A stretch of 64,000 nt of DNA, from NCBI RefSeq assembly GCF_033807575.1, contig NC_084707.1, positions 26,487,477-26,551,476 of the forward strand, given 5' to 3'. Each line of letters opens with the position of its first letter. Positions within the stretch are counted from its first letter, which is position 1. This document shows, in pieces, positions 23,401-34,749 of the stretch. Both the position numbers and the translations under genes were made by a program. The notes beneath the pieces are model-generated. The model made no database searches. It saw only the letters and a program-made list of their open reading frames with translations, and was not told the DNA's origin. Source of the DNA: Cydia pomonella. Lineage: Eukaryota; Arthropoda; Insecta; Lepidoptera; Tortricidae.

Positions 23401-26400
23401 TGTTTGACAACATGCATGGACGTCCACCGGGCTAACTAATAGGGTTGTCCCAGCGGTTAGCAAACATGCTCAAGATGTGATTGGGACTGCCGCGCAGACG
23501 GGACATGAGCGAGGCACACCTTTTCCTCATGACGGCCGCGAAGCCATCTGTCCTGGCTTCGGCAAACATGCCAGACGCGCTACAGTGTCGCGGCAGCCCC
23601 ATCAGCACCCAGAAACAATACAGTCTTCGAAAAATTTACCATTTTATTTGGAAAATAATCTAGGGCCTCCACTCCTTTATTGCCCGAGTATTCTAGACCT
23701 CTAAATCTGGCATTGCCTCCGACAACCATCGCGTTTACGTTGACACTATTGAGTGCACTAACAATTTACGTTCGGCAATTTGCAAAACGTTTCACATTTG
23801 TAAAATGACGACTCCGTTTATAAAATGCCGAATCTTAAAATTTGACTGCGACACGAATTAATGTAACAGGTGTTGTATAAGTACGTATATTAACAAATAT
23901 TTATTGAAATATACTATAGTTTACAAGTAACAAGTAGTAATTGACAATCCCCACTGATTTCATTGTCACTCGATTATAACTGCCTATTATAGTAGTGGAC
24001 AAGGTACAATTATTACAACCTACTGACGTGACCATGCTGACCATCGTACGATGGGTACAATGACCCGGATTTCAAGATATTTATTTTTCCTTTATTGCAA
24101 ACCATGGTACATATGTTGTTACAAAAGATTAAACTATCACATGGACCCGGACAGGGTATAGCAATTTATTTAATTTAATTGCTGTCTTGCATGTTGGTTT
24201 CATTTTTGTACGGAATTAAATGAGTACAGTCACTAGCCTAATTAACCAAGCAGGAGAGGTGTTCAACATTAAGTGTACTTGCTCTTACCAGTATTCTCTT
24301 AACATCAGAGTTGTGTGCTGTTTGAACACCTCGCCTGATTAACTATTTTTGCTGCTGCATTTAACCTCTGTAACCTTGTTAGAACATTCGAAATACTCGA
24401 ATTTTATGAATACGATATTATTCAGCTCGTTAAAAATAAGTCTTGACCTTATTACGCAAAATGTGTCACTATATCTATCGTTGATATGGGCTGACGTCGG
24501 TCGCGGGCGTCGCGGCGTTGCGTCTTCTGATCAATGTGCGGATACAGGAAATAATAAACAAATCGCTAGTTATTACAGACTTGTAAGATACTCATTTGTA
24601 TTAGGAACCCCACTCATAAGAGTTAAAGTTCAAATTACTAATCAATGCGAAATACGAGTACGAAACGCAGATTTAATTTAACAAATGCGAATTTACTACA
24701 CGACAAAGAAAGTTACGATGATAAAGAGAATTATATACTTACGTCATAAGTAAGGTCATAACTGTGGCATTGTTTTGCAGAACAAAGAAACCTAATTATT
24801 ATTACTTCATAGCATAATAAATTCAATTCTTATGGGACGGATGGGAATAGAATTGTGATCACGGGGACGGACAGGCGGGAATAGAAAACACTTTGTAAAA
24901 CATGGGCCTGAATAGGGACAATGAATAGTCTAAATAGTACATTTCAATGCATTTACGAGTCCCAAGATCTCCCAGTCCGAGTTTTTTAAGAGCCGTAGTC
25001 GAATGAGACTTGCACACGTACAATCAGATGCAGAGTGTACAGATGATACCCCCCTAGGCTGATTGTATGCAGGGGGGGGGGGTCACCTCTCTGCAGCAAT
25101 TATTACAACTCATTTCATACAAAAACACTTTCACACAGGGATCGGAACCGGTTTTTTGGAAAAACTTTGAAATAAACATATATTTCGGTTTATTTTATAC
25201 TCTAAATATAGGACTCGGTTGTGTTTTAGATAACGACTTCGTATTATTAGATTGCCCAATTAGAAAGGGAATAATTAACAAAGAACGAAAAAATACCGTT
25301 TTCGTTCCCATACAAAAAATACCGGTTTCCGATCCCTGCTTTCACAGTTGCAATAGGTAATTAAAATAATGTTTTAGTGAAATATCGTATAACAACGTAT
25401 AACAGAGGGCTCGGGCTATAGTCCCCACGCTAGCCCAATGCGTTTTGGGGACTTCGCATACACCTTTGAATTCCTTCGCAGATGTATGCAGGTTTCCTCA
25501 CGATGTTTTCCTTCACCGAAAAGCTAGTGGTAAAAATCAAATCCCACCAAAAACATTCTGAAAAAAACTAGCCAAGTCTCGATGGAGCTGCTTGTTTATC
25601 TCTAAATAGTAATGAAATCTAGACAAAGTCATGCCAAGTCGAAGGTTCCTTATTGCGATTTCTTTATTATTATAGTTAATGTCTTGTGACTTGGCCGTTG
25701 AAGGGTACACAAGGGTACAAAACCAGGTGCTCCATGACACCATTGCACCAATCTGTCGCCAGAACCGCTACCCATTAATGTAATCATTAAAGAAGGCCGT
25801 CTGTACTGGAAATATTTTTTTATACTGTTTGTTTCAGGCTCGCCTAAACATAAGTATTATTGAAATACGCAGCTTTATCAAGCCTACAATTGCCTGGTTA
25901 TTGAATCAACGTTTCCCAAGTGGCAATTTTCCATCGTCAATGGGTAGCGGTTCTGGCGACAGATTGGTGCAATGGTGTCATGGAGCACCTGGTTTTGTAC
26001 CCTTGTGTACCCTTCAACGTGGGCTTATTGATTTATTTTATTCGATTTTCTTATTTGGCAGTTTTTTTCTTACAAATCCAATACAAATTATTACAAATCT
26101 TTCTTTTCTTTTTTTCCGGTTCTGATTCTTGTACAGTAGCAACAGTTTTTCGTATTGCCCATTCACGTTCATTATTTATTCTTTTAGACGGTTTAATTTC
26201 TGAACGATTGGCGCGGTATTTACGCCTAAGCCGGTTGTATTCGGTGATCGCTGAAGCTTGAGCTTTTATACTCTTGAAGTCAACATTTATGAAGCGCACC
26301 CCATGAAGAACGTGTGCGGGTATCACCGCTACTCTTAGTCCAATGCATTATATTTTGACCAAATTTTGTTTTCTAATCAGGGTCACCAGGTACTCCAGAT

Positions 26401-29067
26401 CTTCGATTATCCTAGTTTTTATAATTTTCCCTTTATGTGGCCATTAAACCCTGACTGTGTACCAAATTTCAGCTCTCTGAGTTTATGGGAAGTACTAGTT
26501 ATATTTTGATGATCATGAGTGAGTGAGTGAGTGTCATAAATGCGAAACTTTGCTTTCGCTTAACTTCGGAACTAAATGACCTACAGACTTGAAATTTTGG
26601 ATTTTAAGTATGTGATTATAGCATACTGAATGACGAAAATTTCTGCGTTCTGGTCTTATCCAGAGGTTCTCAAATAGGGGCTTGAAAATGCGGCGAAATG
26701 GTTCCAGTAAAGGATGGTACGGCAGTGATTGCTTCGCGCTCGACTTGGCGGGGGAACTGCCGTGCCCCCAGATAACATTTCGTACATAAGTTCCGAAAAA
26801 CTGATTGGTACGAGCCAGGATTTGAACCCGCAACCTCCGGATTGAAAGTCGGACGTCATATCCACTCGGCCACCACCGCTTATTTATTTATATAATAACA
26901 AATATATACTTAATTTATATCGTGTAAAAATATTTTTTGGACGTAATAAACGTGTAATGATGAAACTAAAAAACCAAAGTTTTTGGACATCCTAACTTTT
27001 TGGTGTGTCTACGTACGTCTGTACGGATTACTGTCAGAAATAAATTTTAAATAGTTGGAAAAGTATAAAAAGCACTAGTTAACTAAAAAAACAACTTTGC
27101 GAACGCTAAACAACTACGTAAAGTAGCACTTTTTGAGCAACTGTATTAAATAAAATATATTATTTTTGCCAATGAATATTGTTGTAGCTGATAGTTAAGA
27201 TTGTGTTTCTCGTGGTAGGCGACGACCTGGGGTCCCGCGTGCTGCGCGAGAGCGTGCTGCGCGCGCAGCAGGTCACGTGCCCGTCGCTGGCGTGGCTGCT
27301 GCCGTCCCGGCTGTTCTGGAAGCCGCAGGAGGTGCTAGTGCAGACCGACAAGTACAACTACACCATCAACGATCTGCAGAAACTGTTCACGTGAGTACCG
27401 CGTCGGTCTCTATTTCAAGTCAAGTGAAAGCCCAGTCTGTTTCTGCAAGGCACGATCAATGGTAAAAATATGTTTGCTGCCTTGTGAACATTGGCGAAGA
27501 AGTACTTATTTTTGGCACGTGTGTCAAGTTAGCGCCGATCCTCTAGAACCGTTTGGACAATAGCCGCTTTATAGGAACGAAGGGACAACCCTTTTCTGTT
27601 TCCCATTCGGTGAACTTTCACATTCTTATTAATAATATGTTAGTTTAAAAATAGCCTTGATTCAGTCAGTGGGACTAAAATGTATTTATGGGTATGGTAT
27701 GTAGGTATGGTACAATCAATTCTTTATCTATAAATGTGTATGCATCAACAAGTTTTGAACTGGTGCTATAACGTTCAGTGACCTGGTAGAGATAGTTTAC
27801 GAATTTTCTGCGGACAATACTTATACATATAACATTTCAATAGGTACAAATTTTTTATTGGTAAAAATCTCATTTTAAAATCCCTAAAACGACCAAATCC
27901 CAACAATTATGCAAGTATAGGTAAATAAAATGAAAATATTCCAGCGATATGAACCTGCCGGACGCGTGGGAGATGCGCAAGGACACGGAGCAGTTCTCGA
28001 CGGACTTCAGCGCGCCGGGGGTGGAGGTGCACTGCGTGTACGGGTACAACATCTCCACCGTCGACAGGTGACTGCATAATATGTCTGCGTTTCACACAAG
28101 CAACATTCATTGGAGCAGCCGACTTATGACTTCAATGTTCATATAATTATTTGCTACAACCTAATTGATTTTTACAAATTTTTATTTACTTTCACCTGAC
28201 CGTCGTCTGTTTGTAATCAAATCTTGCAAGTTAAATTTGATCCACTTCCCGGTTTCCGATTGAGCTGAAAATTTGCATATATATGTAAGTCGGGTGACAA
28301 TGTAATATTATGGTACTATCGAGCTGATCTGATGATGGAGACGAGGTGGACATAGGAACTCAGTGATAAAATAACGCAACCTAAATATGTATTGTGTTTG
28401 GGGTTTTTAGAATTGGCTCGATGAGTATTAGTTGCCTGTGGAAAGAAAAGTACAGTCAGCGATAAAAGCTTGTACCAAAAATGAAATTTTTGCCAAAAAC
28501 TTTTCGATGTTCTTCGCTACACTTTGTATTTTCATAGCAAATTCTTTGTGTTAAATCATATCTGAGAGAACAACAAACATGTTCGTGGGTGGAAAGTGAT
28601 CATTCAGTAGATCGTGCGCGGGCAGGTGCTTCGGTCTGATATTTTTCCGAGTTTCCCCAGATTTGTATTCCCCAGATAAGCATTTTACTTTTTCATTTTC
28701 TGTGGGGTCGGAGGAAAAGGAGGTTTCGAACTCTTTCGGCCGGCGTCGGCAACGGAGGCGATGGCGCCCCGAGACTCGAGCAATGTTCCGTAACGTTTCC
28801 CATCCGCGGCGCAGGCTGGTGTACAAGCCGGGCTCGTGGCTGGACGGGCGGCCGCTGCTGGCGGCGGGCGACGGCGACGGCACGGTCAACGCGCGCTCGC
28901 TGGCGGCGTGCGAGCACTGGGCGCGGCGGGTGGGGTATACCACCAGCACCACCACCCTCAACAACAAGCCCGTCAAGGCGCTGCCGCTGCCCAACGCCGA
29001 GCACCTCGACATCCTGCACGACCCGCGCGTGCTGGACTACGTCGCGACCGTCATGCGCCGCCCGTAA
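20437..29067 (+). CDS. PLA2G15: Lysosomal phospholipase A2 / acyltransferase (LCAT family), complete
   Basis: Six exons: 20437-20524, 20614-20988, 21940-22167, 27219-27390, 27945-28067, 28815-29067. Borders are AG/GT, phases fit, and the protein is 412 residues, the length of human PLA2G15. An N-terminal hydrophobic signal (ISFALLFIYGILA) is followed by IPGDGGSQLEAKL, then the strongly conserved IWLNLELLVPFVIDCW and VRVPGWG segments. The Ser-Asp-His triad is visible: Ser186 in HSMGGSM, Asp350 in GDGDGTVN and His392 in NAEHLDIL. The family cleaves or transfers acyl chains of phospholipids in the acidic lysosome lumen. Exons 4-6 are much more GC-rich than exons 1-2. Intron 3 is enlarged to 5 kb by repeats. 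LCAT itself is unlikely because this insect form follows the lysosomal branch. Confidence 0.93.
21053..21880 (+). repeat. Interspersed repeat (GGTTCC...CGGAACCC type) in phospholipase intron 2
   Basis: Begins near GGGTTCCATAGCCAAATGGC and ends near CGGAACCCTTCATGGGGG plus GAGTCGGACTCGCACTTGGCC. Internal segments repeat: CAAACCCATACGTGTGGGGT and CCGAAAATTGGTTCGAACGA each occur twice. Related pieces lie at about 9573-9625 and 56440-56790. I recognise the type as abundant in Lepidoptera but cannot name the family. Confidence 0.65.
22191..22387. repeat. Long hairpin MITE-like element, about 200 bp
   Basis: Two arms of roughly 80-90 bp around a short centre are inverted near-copies. Both start CGGGTCCACACAGAGCGAGC and share CGCAAACCGGCCA and GTAGACGTGCCTCGG. 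It is GC-rich in an AT-rich intron and would form a strong stem in RNA or single-stranded DNA. Confidence 0.8.
22690..23112. repeat. MITE-like element with about 27-bp inverted ends
   Basis: The left end (ACATAGAAGTTTTTGTGGCA, 22690-22725) and right end (TGCCACAAAAACTACTATGT, 23088-23107) are inverted copies around an AT-rich centre without coding capacity. Confidence 0.55.
23215..23655 (-). mobile_element. LINE 3' end, antisense in phospholipase intron 3
   Basis: On the minus strand it encodes a C-terminal peptide (GLPRHCSASGMFAEARTDGF, then SLMSRLRGS) followed by a tail with AATAAATG and (TTA)n at 23228-23250. It is the fuller relative of the fragment at 1911-2128. The 5' end is truncated. 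Confidence 0.65.
24238..24346. repeat. Short inverted-repeat element
   Basis: Arms 24238-24265 (TAATTAACCAAGCAGGAGAG, then GTGTTCAA) and 24322-24346 are inverted with a few mismatches around a 56-bp centre. Confidence 0.5.
25136..25338 (+). mobile_element. hAT-type MITE, copy 1, with 8-bp target duplication
   Basis: The 203-bp element begins CAGGGATCGGAACCGG and ends as its near inverse (CCGATCCCTG). CTTTCACA flanks it on both sides (25128-25135 and 25339-25346). CAG ends plus an 8-bp duplication are hallmarks of hAT transposons. A homologous copy with a different duplication is at 40259-40462. Confidence 0.92.
25838..26019 (+). pseudogene. LanC-like (LANCL) exon fragment, orphaned in phospholipase intron 3
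   Basis: Preceded by a TTTCAG acceptor, the plus strand reads IKPTIAWLLNQRFPSGNFPS, SMGSGSGDRLVQWCHGAPGF and VPLC. The WCHGAPG segment is the zinc-ligand region of LanC-like proteins as I recall them. No other LANCL exons or a donor were found nearby, and the reading runs into intronic sequence. About 80 bp of its 3' half (25936-26019) is present in inverted orientation at 25697-25777. It looks like a duplicated exon caught in a local inversion; it might also be an unspliced alternative exon, which is less likely. Confidence 0.55.
26530..26880 (-). repeat. tRNA-derived SINE
   Basis: On the minus strand the head at 26880-26800 contains an A-box-like GTGGCCGAGTGG and, 46 bases on, a B-box-like GGTTCAAATCC. 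An unrelated body follows and runs to a (TGAG/CTCA)n stretch near 26520. This is the layout of a pol III SINE. Head-like fragments without full promoter boxes occur near 50690 and, with a B-box only, near 17120-17150. Confidence 0.65.
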
Positions 29068-29630
29068 AGGTGAAGCCGCCTGTGGCGCGCGCTTTGTACG
29101 GACTCTACGTTCACTTTTGGCGGAACGGCCCCTTGCCCCCTCATATAATAAAAAATGCCAAAACGCAACGTGGGGTTGCCGGAGAGCGTGACGCGAAGAC
29201 GCGAGAGGTCGATGCCATGTTTATACTCGAAATATCTGGTCTGACATTTGGAACGTAAAAACATAAAAAAAAAAAACCAATTTATTATAAGACTCGGTCA
29301 AAAAACCAGTTACGTCCACTGTTTCGTGCAATGTTATGAAAAAGTTGTATTAATTGAATAGGTAAATGAGTTTTAGTATGATAGCTTAAGCGAGGCGGTG
29401 AGTTTAACTTCGGCAATTTTAATCAGCTTCTAGAAGAGCACAGATTCAATATTGTATTCTAAAACAATATTGATAGGAAAGTGGTTTAATGAAACTAGTT
29501 TTTTTTTTCTATAAAATAGTGTTTGGAGTTTTTAAGAGTGTCTCGATGAGTATTAGTTGCCAGTAGAGAAAAGTACAGTCAGCAATAAAAGATTGTGCCA
29601 AAAACGAAATTTTAGCTAAAAACTTATTAC
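28395..29630 (+). repeat. Direct repeat pair flanking the last phospholipase exon
   Basis: About 105 bp at 28395-28500 (CTCGATGAGTATTAGTTGCC, then AAAGTACAGTCAGC) recurs at 29518-29630 with roughly 85 percent identity by eye. One copy is in the last intron, the other beyond the stop codon. Probably two copies of an interspersed element or a small segmental duplication. Confidence 0.6.
29147..29152 (+). terminator. AATAAA polyadenylation signal of the phospholipase gene
   Basis: Canonical hexamer 80 bases after the stop codon on the coding strand. A second candidate is at 31157-31162. Confidence 0.55.
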
Positions 29631-31302
29631 TTATATCTTGGAAACTTTGCGTCTTAGTGACATGACTACTTACTAACTTACACAAAACGAAAGCAAATGT
29701 GCTTCAAGTTTAATTAAGTCAATTTTTTGTATATCTTGAATAGTTTTCGATATACGGATATCACAAATACTATACAATATATCAAAAAACTTGACTACAT
29801 AAAACTTATAACAAATTTAACTAACTTTAATTTTATGTAAATGGTCATGTCGCTAAGTTTCCGAGATATAATCGAAAAACTGCCTTTTGATACGTTCGCC
29901 TCCTAATTAGTCGAAACAAAGTTACGAAGTCAAAAATTGTGTTCCCTCTATAACTTATTTTTTAGCATTCGTTGCCCGGCCTATTAGAGATCTACTGATA
30001 TTAGATATAAGAAGTTTATTTTTGTATATTTAGCATCAACGTCATATGGTCCTGTGCAATGACTAGTCAATCAATTCATTATGAAATATGTCCGTTTTAG
30101 CTTATGCTTCGGTATTGTAATATTTATATGCAATAATCGTATTAAATCAGGGTACTTTTATTATTGATGCTCTCTAACGAAATGAGATTTATTTTTGTTG
30201 ATAGGAGAATAATTTTAATAGCTCAATTTACCATAATAATGTTTCTGCTGCGTAAAAAGTGTTTTTTTTTTTTACTAATTCATCAAATATATAATTGTCT
30301 GTCCCCGCCCAAGCGATCGGGGGCGCGGAAATAGAAATGAGTCGTACCCATCTATCACTGCGGGCCACTGACGGGAATAAAAATACTCTATATAACATAT
30401 AATTTATTTATACATAACTTACCATGCCCTACTCTCCCCAGGGGCAACTAACGGGAATAAAACGTACTATCTGTGGGAACAAACCGAAGTTTAATTTGGA
30501 ACCTTCCAAAATAAACTTACCAATCAATACCTATGGATTGCTAAAATTATTTTCGGTGTACATTTTTTTGTGTGGCCTGGCTTTGCCGACCGAGTCAATA
30601 TTGCTATCTTTTAACACAAATTAAAATAGTAAACCTAAAATAATATAAGTATTTACCTATATACTTATCAATTCACTTCTGATTAATTTTTATACCATTC
30701 CATTGATTTATGATAGTGGTTCATAATAATTGTTAGCAATTTCTATTTACTTACATAGATAATTATGTAAGTAACTATATATTCACGATTAAACTTTGAC
30801 GTAAATATCACACGTGATACTCGTTTATTTTTAAAGTTACCATTGTCTTACTATAGCTAAGTATAAGTAATTGTATAAGTTACGATAGGTTTGTATATAG
30901 TTTATTTAGGACTCGAACTGTACTAAAGTATATTTGTAAAATGGTCTTGCCTTCCTATATTACTTGTAAGGATTATATTTTAAACAATTGAAAACCTTTC
31001 ATTGTTTCGTGTTACCCGTTAAAAGTTGTCTAGACGGGACTACCCGCTATCGCTGCCAATGGATTAGCGACTAATGTCCAATGACTTAAGGTTTTATTTG
31101 GCGATCCAAGGGATAACTTAGTTTTAATATAACAGTACTGTTAAATAAAATATGTGTAATAAAGCTATTTATTTTATATTTTTGATTTGATTTGATACTT
31201 TGTTCTTTTTACTGTAAGTTCTCGGCTGTGATAAATATGCTCCATTGTTGTGAGACTATCACGCCAATATAATGTGTTTATATTTGGGTAATATTTTTGT
31301 GG

Positions 31303-31329
31303 ACTCTCTCTCTCTCTCTCTCTCTCTCT
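31303..31329. repeat. (CT)n microsatellite
   Basis: About 13 uninterrupted CT dinucleotides; no further feature. Confidence 0.95.
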
Positions 31330-32212
31330 AGCGCGCGGACATTGTCCACTGAATAGACGAAAAGTCCAAACTGTGAAGGTTAGCTTGAGCCTCCATATTA
31401 GAGCCGTATACCATAAAGTAAGTTCGCCGATCTGTTAAATAAAAGAAATTAAATAAATAAACAAACAAAAACTCCATTTTATTCCCCCCCCCCCCTCCCC
31501 CACCTCCTCAGCTCACAGCTCCAGCTCCCGTCGCCTGCAACCACAAACAAACAACGTACAGCAACACATGCAGCCAATGAAACACGAGCTCGTAATAAAC
31601 GTGTATTAACGTCACGTGCCGCGTCCACACCCGCGTCTATACCCACGCGTACAGACCGGCACAACTTTACATAGCGCCGTATAAAGCTTACTTTAATACT
31701 AATTTTATGTAATGGTCGTTCGAACTGCCCTTGGAGACCTTACGACCATATACTTAGACACCATTTTTCAACGCCAGCTTGAAACGAACCATTTAAGTCC
31801 TAATACAAGTTTGCATATCATATATAAAAGTAGTACCAAAAGGACATACAATAAAATAAATACTGTCTATTTCTTAAACCAATGTGAGTATAGCCGTTCG
31901 TGGTTATATTCAAACGAACTAGTGTTAAAAGTTAAAAATTAAATTATACAGGGTGACCTTTGCCCTTGGACAAACCCTGAAATCCCACGTAGGGTTACTT
32001 CTCAGGAATGCTCTGACATTTTCATCATCTAATATTTTTTAAATTAGAACAAAAGATGAAAAAATAATTTTTTCGAACAAAAGTTATTCGCAATAATCGA
32101 CAACAAAAAGAAACGCACTGTGTTAATCTTTGGCAGTGTTTTTGACAATTTATTCAAAATATTTGATAATGATAACATTTTTCAAAAGTCAGAAGCTTAT
32201 TAGTGTCATAAA

Positions 32213-32741
32213 CAATGAGCGGAATTCTTCATAGCAAAAATGAAACTGTCAGAGGGATTGACCTAACTGTTTTATCGATGTTACGGAATAATATCGCATT
32301 AGGTATCCATAATCAACTTAAAAGATTATTCTGTAACATTTGACCTCTTTGATAAGCAACTTGCATCTCCGTATTAAAGTAAATCATGTCAGCGTCACAT
32401 ATGTCATTTATGTCACTTGAGTTTTCATGAGTGATTTCCATGCCGTATTACTAAAATGGTTAATCCTAAAAGAAAACAATAAAAAATGGATACAGAAAGA
32501 TTCTTATTTCAGTTTCAAAGAAGATTCTTCCACAATATATTGCTCTAAATGTTACGTTCATTTACATCATAAAAGTATTTTCTGTTTTATTCTTTACTAG
32601 TATACCAAAATACAGTGGCGGTCAGCTAATTAGGGACACCTATGTTTCGTTAAGTGACAAATATTTATCGATAAGTCGATAAAACAGTTAGGTCAATCCC
32701 TCTGACAGTTTGATTTTTGCTATGAAGAATTCCGCTCATTG
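32213..32741. mobile_element. 529-bp nonautonomous DNA transposon with long inverted ends and 8-bp duplication
   Basis: Ends start CAATGAGCGGAATTCTTCAT and stay inverted copies for about 60 bp (through CTGTCAGAGGGATTGACC). GTCATAAA at 32205-32212 and 32742-32749 is a perfect 8-bp target duplication. No ORF of note. The duplication length suggests hAT; Merlin is an alternative. Confidence 0.9.
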
Positions 32742-33227
32742 GTCATAAATAAAAAAGATAATCAAAAAGGTTGAAGAAGGTTCCATACTATTCTTCGAGG
32801 ATATTACCTTAGGAGCTACTAACAAATACAGGCTGCTCCAAAGTAAAAAATGGTAATTCGTTAATTTCTTCGAAACCGCTACACCGGCTGTTATGATACT
32901 TTGTACACTGGTTCTAAATACCCTAATGCATATGTACATTTCGGCTTAGTCCAATGGCTAGGGACACACTGTATAAAGCGGTGAAATCTTATAAAAACGC
33001 GAAGCGTGATGTAAAGCTAGATTTTTGGTATGTTATTTGTTGTTCCTGGAGGACTATGAAACCGTATAGGCAAGCAAAAAAAGAATTGTGCTCCCTGCAA
33101 AATATTACGCGAAACTCTGCGTAGGGGGCGCCACTACCACAATCCATCACAATCTGAAGGTCTACAGCGAAACAGGAAAATCTTAATTTGTTTATCTAAA
33201 TCACTCTTGCATATTTGACTGATGAAC

Positions 33228-33290
33228 TAAATTTCAATTTTCGCTTTTTCCGGTAGGCCAAAGCCTACCGGAAAAAGCGAAAATCGAATT
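33228..33290. repeat. Perfect short hairpin
   Basis: CGCTTTTTCCGGTAGGC is followed after three bases by its exact inverse, and the pairing extends outwards with AATTTCGATTTTCG-like flanks to arms of about 27 bp. No conserved terminus such as a Helitron CTRR was found beside it. Confidence 0.75.
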
Positions 33291-33792
33291 TAGTGTAAAC
33301 AAACCGTCTTGATGCATCAATGTCATAATTTATTATCTGTATAAACTTGTCAAAAACAGTTTAAGGCACAGTATGTATAATTTACTCTATATGGTTTACG
33401 AAAGGTGCTAGTGCTGCACTCTGGCGGCAGAACATTTCAGTAATACTCTTTGCAAAAAACAACAGTTGATACTATTTGCCAAAAAAAACGGAGTTTTAAC
33501 AGGTTTTCTTCATAATTAGTACTAACATGTACTAATATGAACTGGGGTATTACTATGAGAACAACTGTTATAAATCAAGTCATTGCAAATTAATTGCCAT
33601 AAGTGATCAGTAAGTCTTAAGAGAGAAGCCACATATTGTAAAAGGACGGTTCTCAGAAAGGCAATAATGTAGGATGTGGGATCTAAGGTGAGAGACCAAC
33701 GTTCAGAGCTAGCATCGGCATGGACAGACAGGCCTAGATCTTCCAGACAGAAGTCTTCGCCATTAATAAGTGTGCGGAGACTTCTGATGCTC

Positions 33793-34747
33793 AGTTCAGT
33801 TCAAATACACTTTATTCATGTAGGCCTAGCAACAAGCACTTATGAATAGTCAGACAGTATTACATATTATTATCTTAAGCAATTTATTGATGTAAATATA
33901 ATTCCATATATAATACTAATGAATATAATTCATAGATCAAATTTAATACTAAGAATTTCACAAAATATCGTCAAACAAAAAAAAAAACAATTGTATAAAA
34001 AAATACTAGTCTAGAATGTTTCTAGAATACATTCTAAATGTCATACAAATAAAATAAAAAATAAAACAACAAAGGAAGTAGATAAATTGGAATATCCATT
34101 TCATCATCATTATTCAAATATAGGAAATAATTAATCATTTCGAATCACAATGAATCCCACGTTGTTTTATCATTCATGTAGTCTTGTGTGGTATAATAAG
34201 CTTTAGAGATAAGTTTACGCTTTACATGATTTTTAAATTTATTAATTGATAATTCAGTAATATGGTTTGGAAGTTTATTATAAAATCTTACACAATTACC
34301 CATGAATGATTTTTTTATTTTTATGGGCCCGATTGAAGGGCACTGCGAGCTTATGTTTATTTCTAGTATTAATATTACGAATGTCACCATTTTTCCTAAA
34401 ATCGGCAATATTTTTATGTACATACAGAATATTCTCATAAATGTATTGACAGTGCACTGTCATTATGTCAATTTCCTTAAATTTATCTCTAAGTGAGTCT
34501 CTATGGTTCATTTTATATATTGCTCGAATAACCCTCTTCTGCAGAATAAAAATGGTATTTATCTCTGAAGCACTGTCCCATAGTAAAATACCATATGACA
34601 TAATGCTATGGAAGTAACTAAAATATACTAATCGAGCTGTTTTGACATCAGTTAACTGACGGATTTTGCTTACTGCAAAAGCTGCAGAACTCAGTCTATT
34701 CGAAAGAGTAGCAATGCCATGAAGATCGAGGCCTGTCTGTCCATGCT
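33793..34747 (-). mobile_element. LINE ORF2 C-terminus and 3' tail, disrupted by a mariner
   Basis: Minus-strand reading starts at HGQTGLDLHGIATLSNRLSS next to the mariner and runs through SYGILLWDSASEIN, FILQKRVIRAIYKMNHRDSL and, after a frameshift near 34300, NCVRFYNKLPNHI and KTTWDSL. The tail ends with CATGAATAAAGTGTATTTGA and a TTGAACTGAACTGA-type repeat at about 33793. The same 3' end occurs on the plus strand at 53086-53532. Confidence 0.8.
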
Positions 34748-34749
34748 TA

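Noticed and set aside
26800..26880. tRNA gene on the minus strand
   Set aside because: A- and B-box-like motifs are present, but no cloverleaf with a paired acceptor stem could be drawn and an SINE body follows.
28836..29258. Long alternative frames over the last phospholipase exon (both strands)
   Set aside because: They arise from very high GC content; the frame with AG/GT phase and the catalytic Asp and His is the true one.
31479..31664. 61-codon ORF near the C-run
   Set aside because: Low-complexity, GC-skewed reading with no supporting signal.
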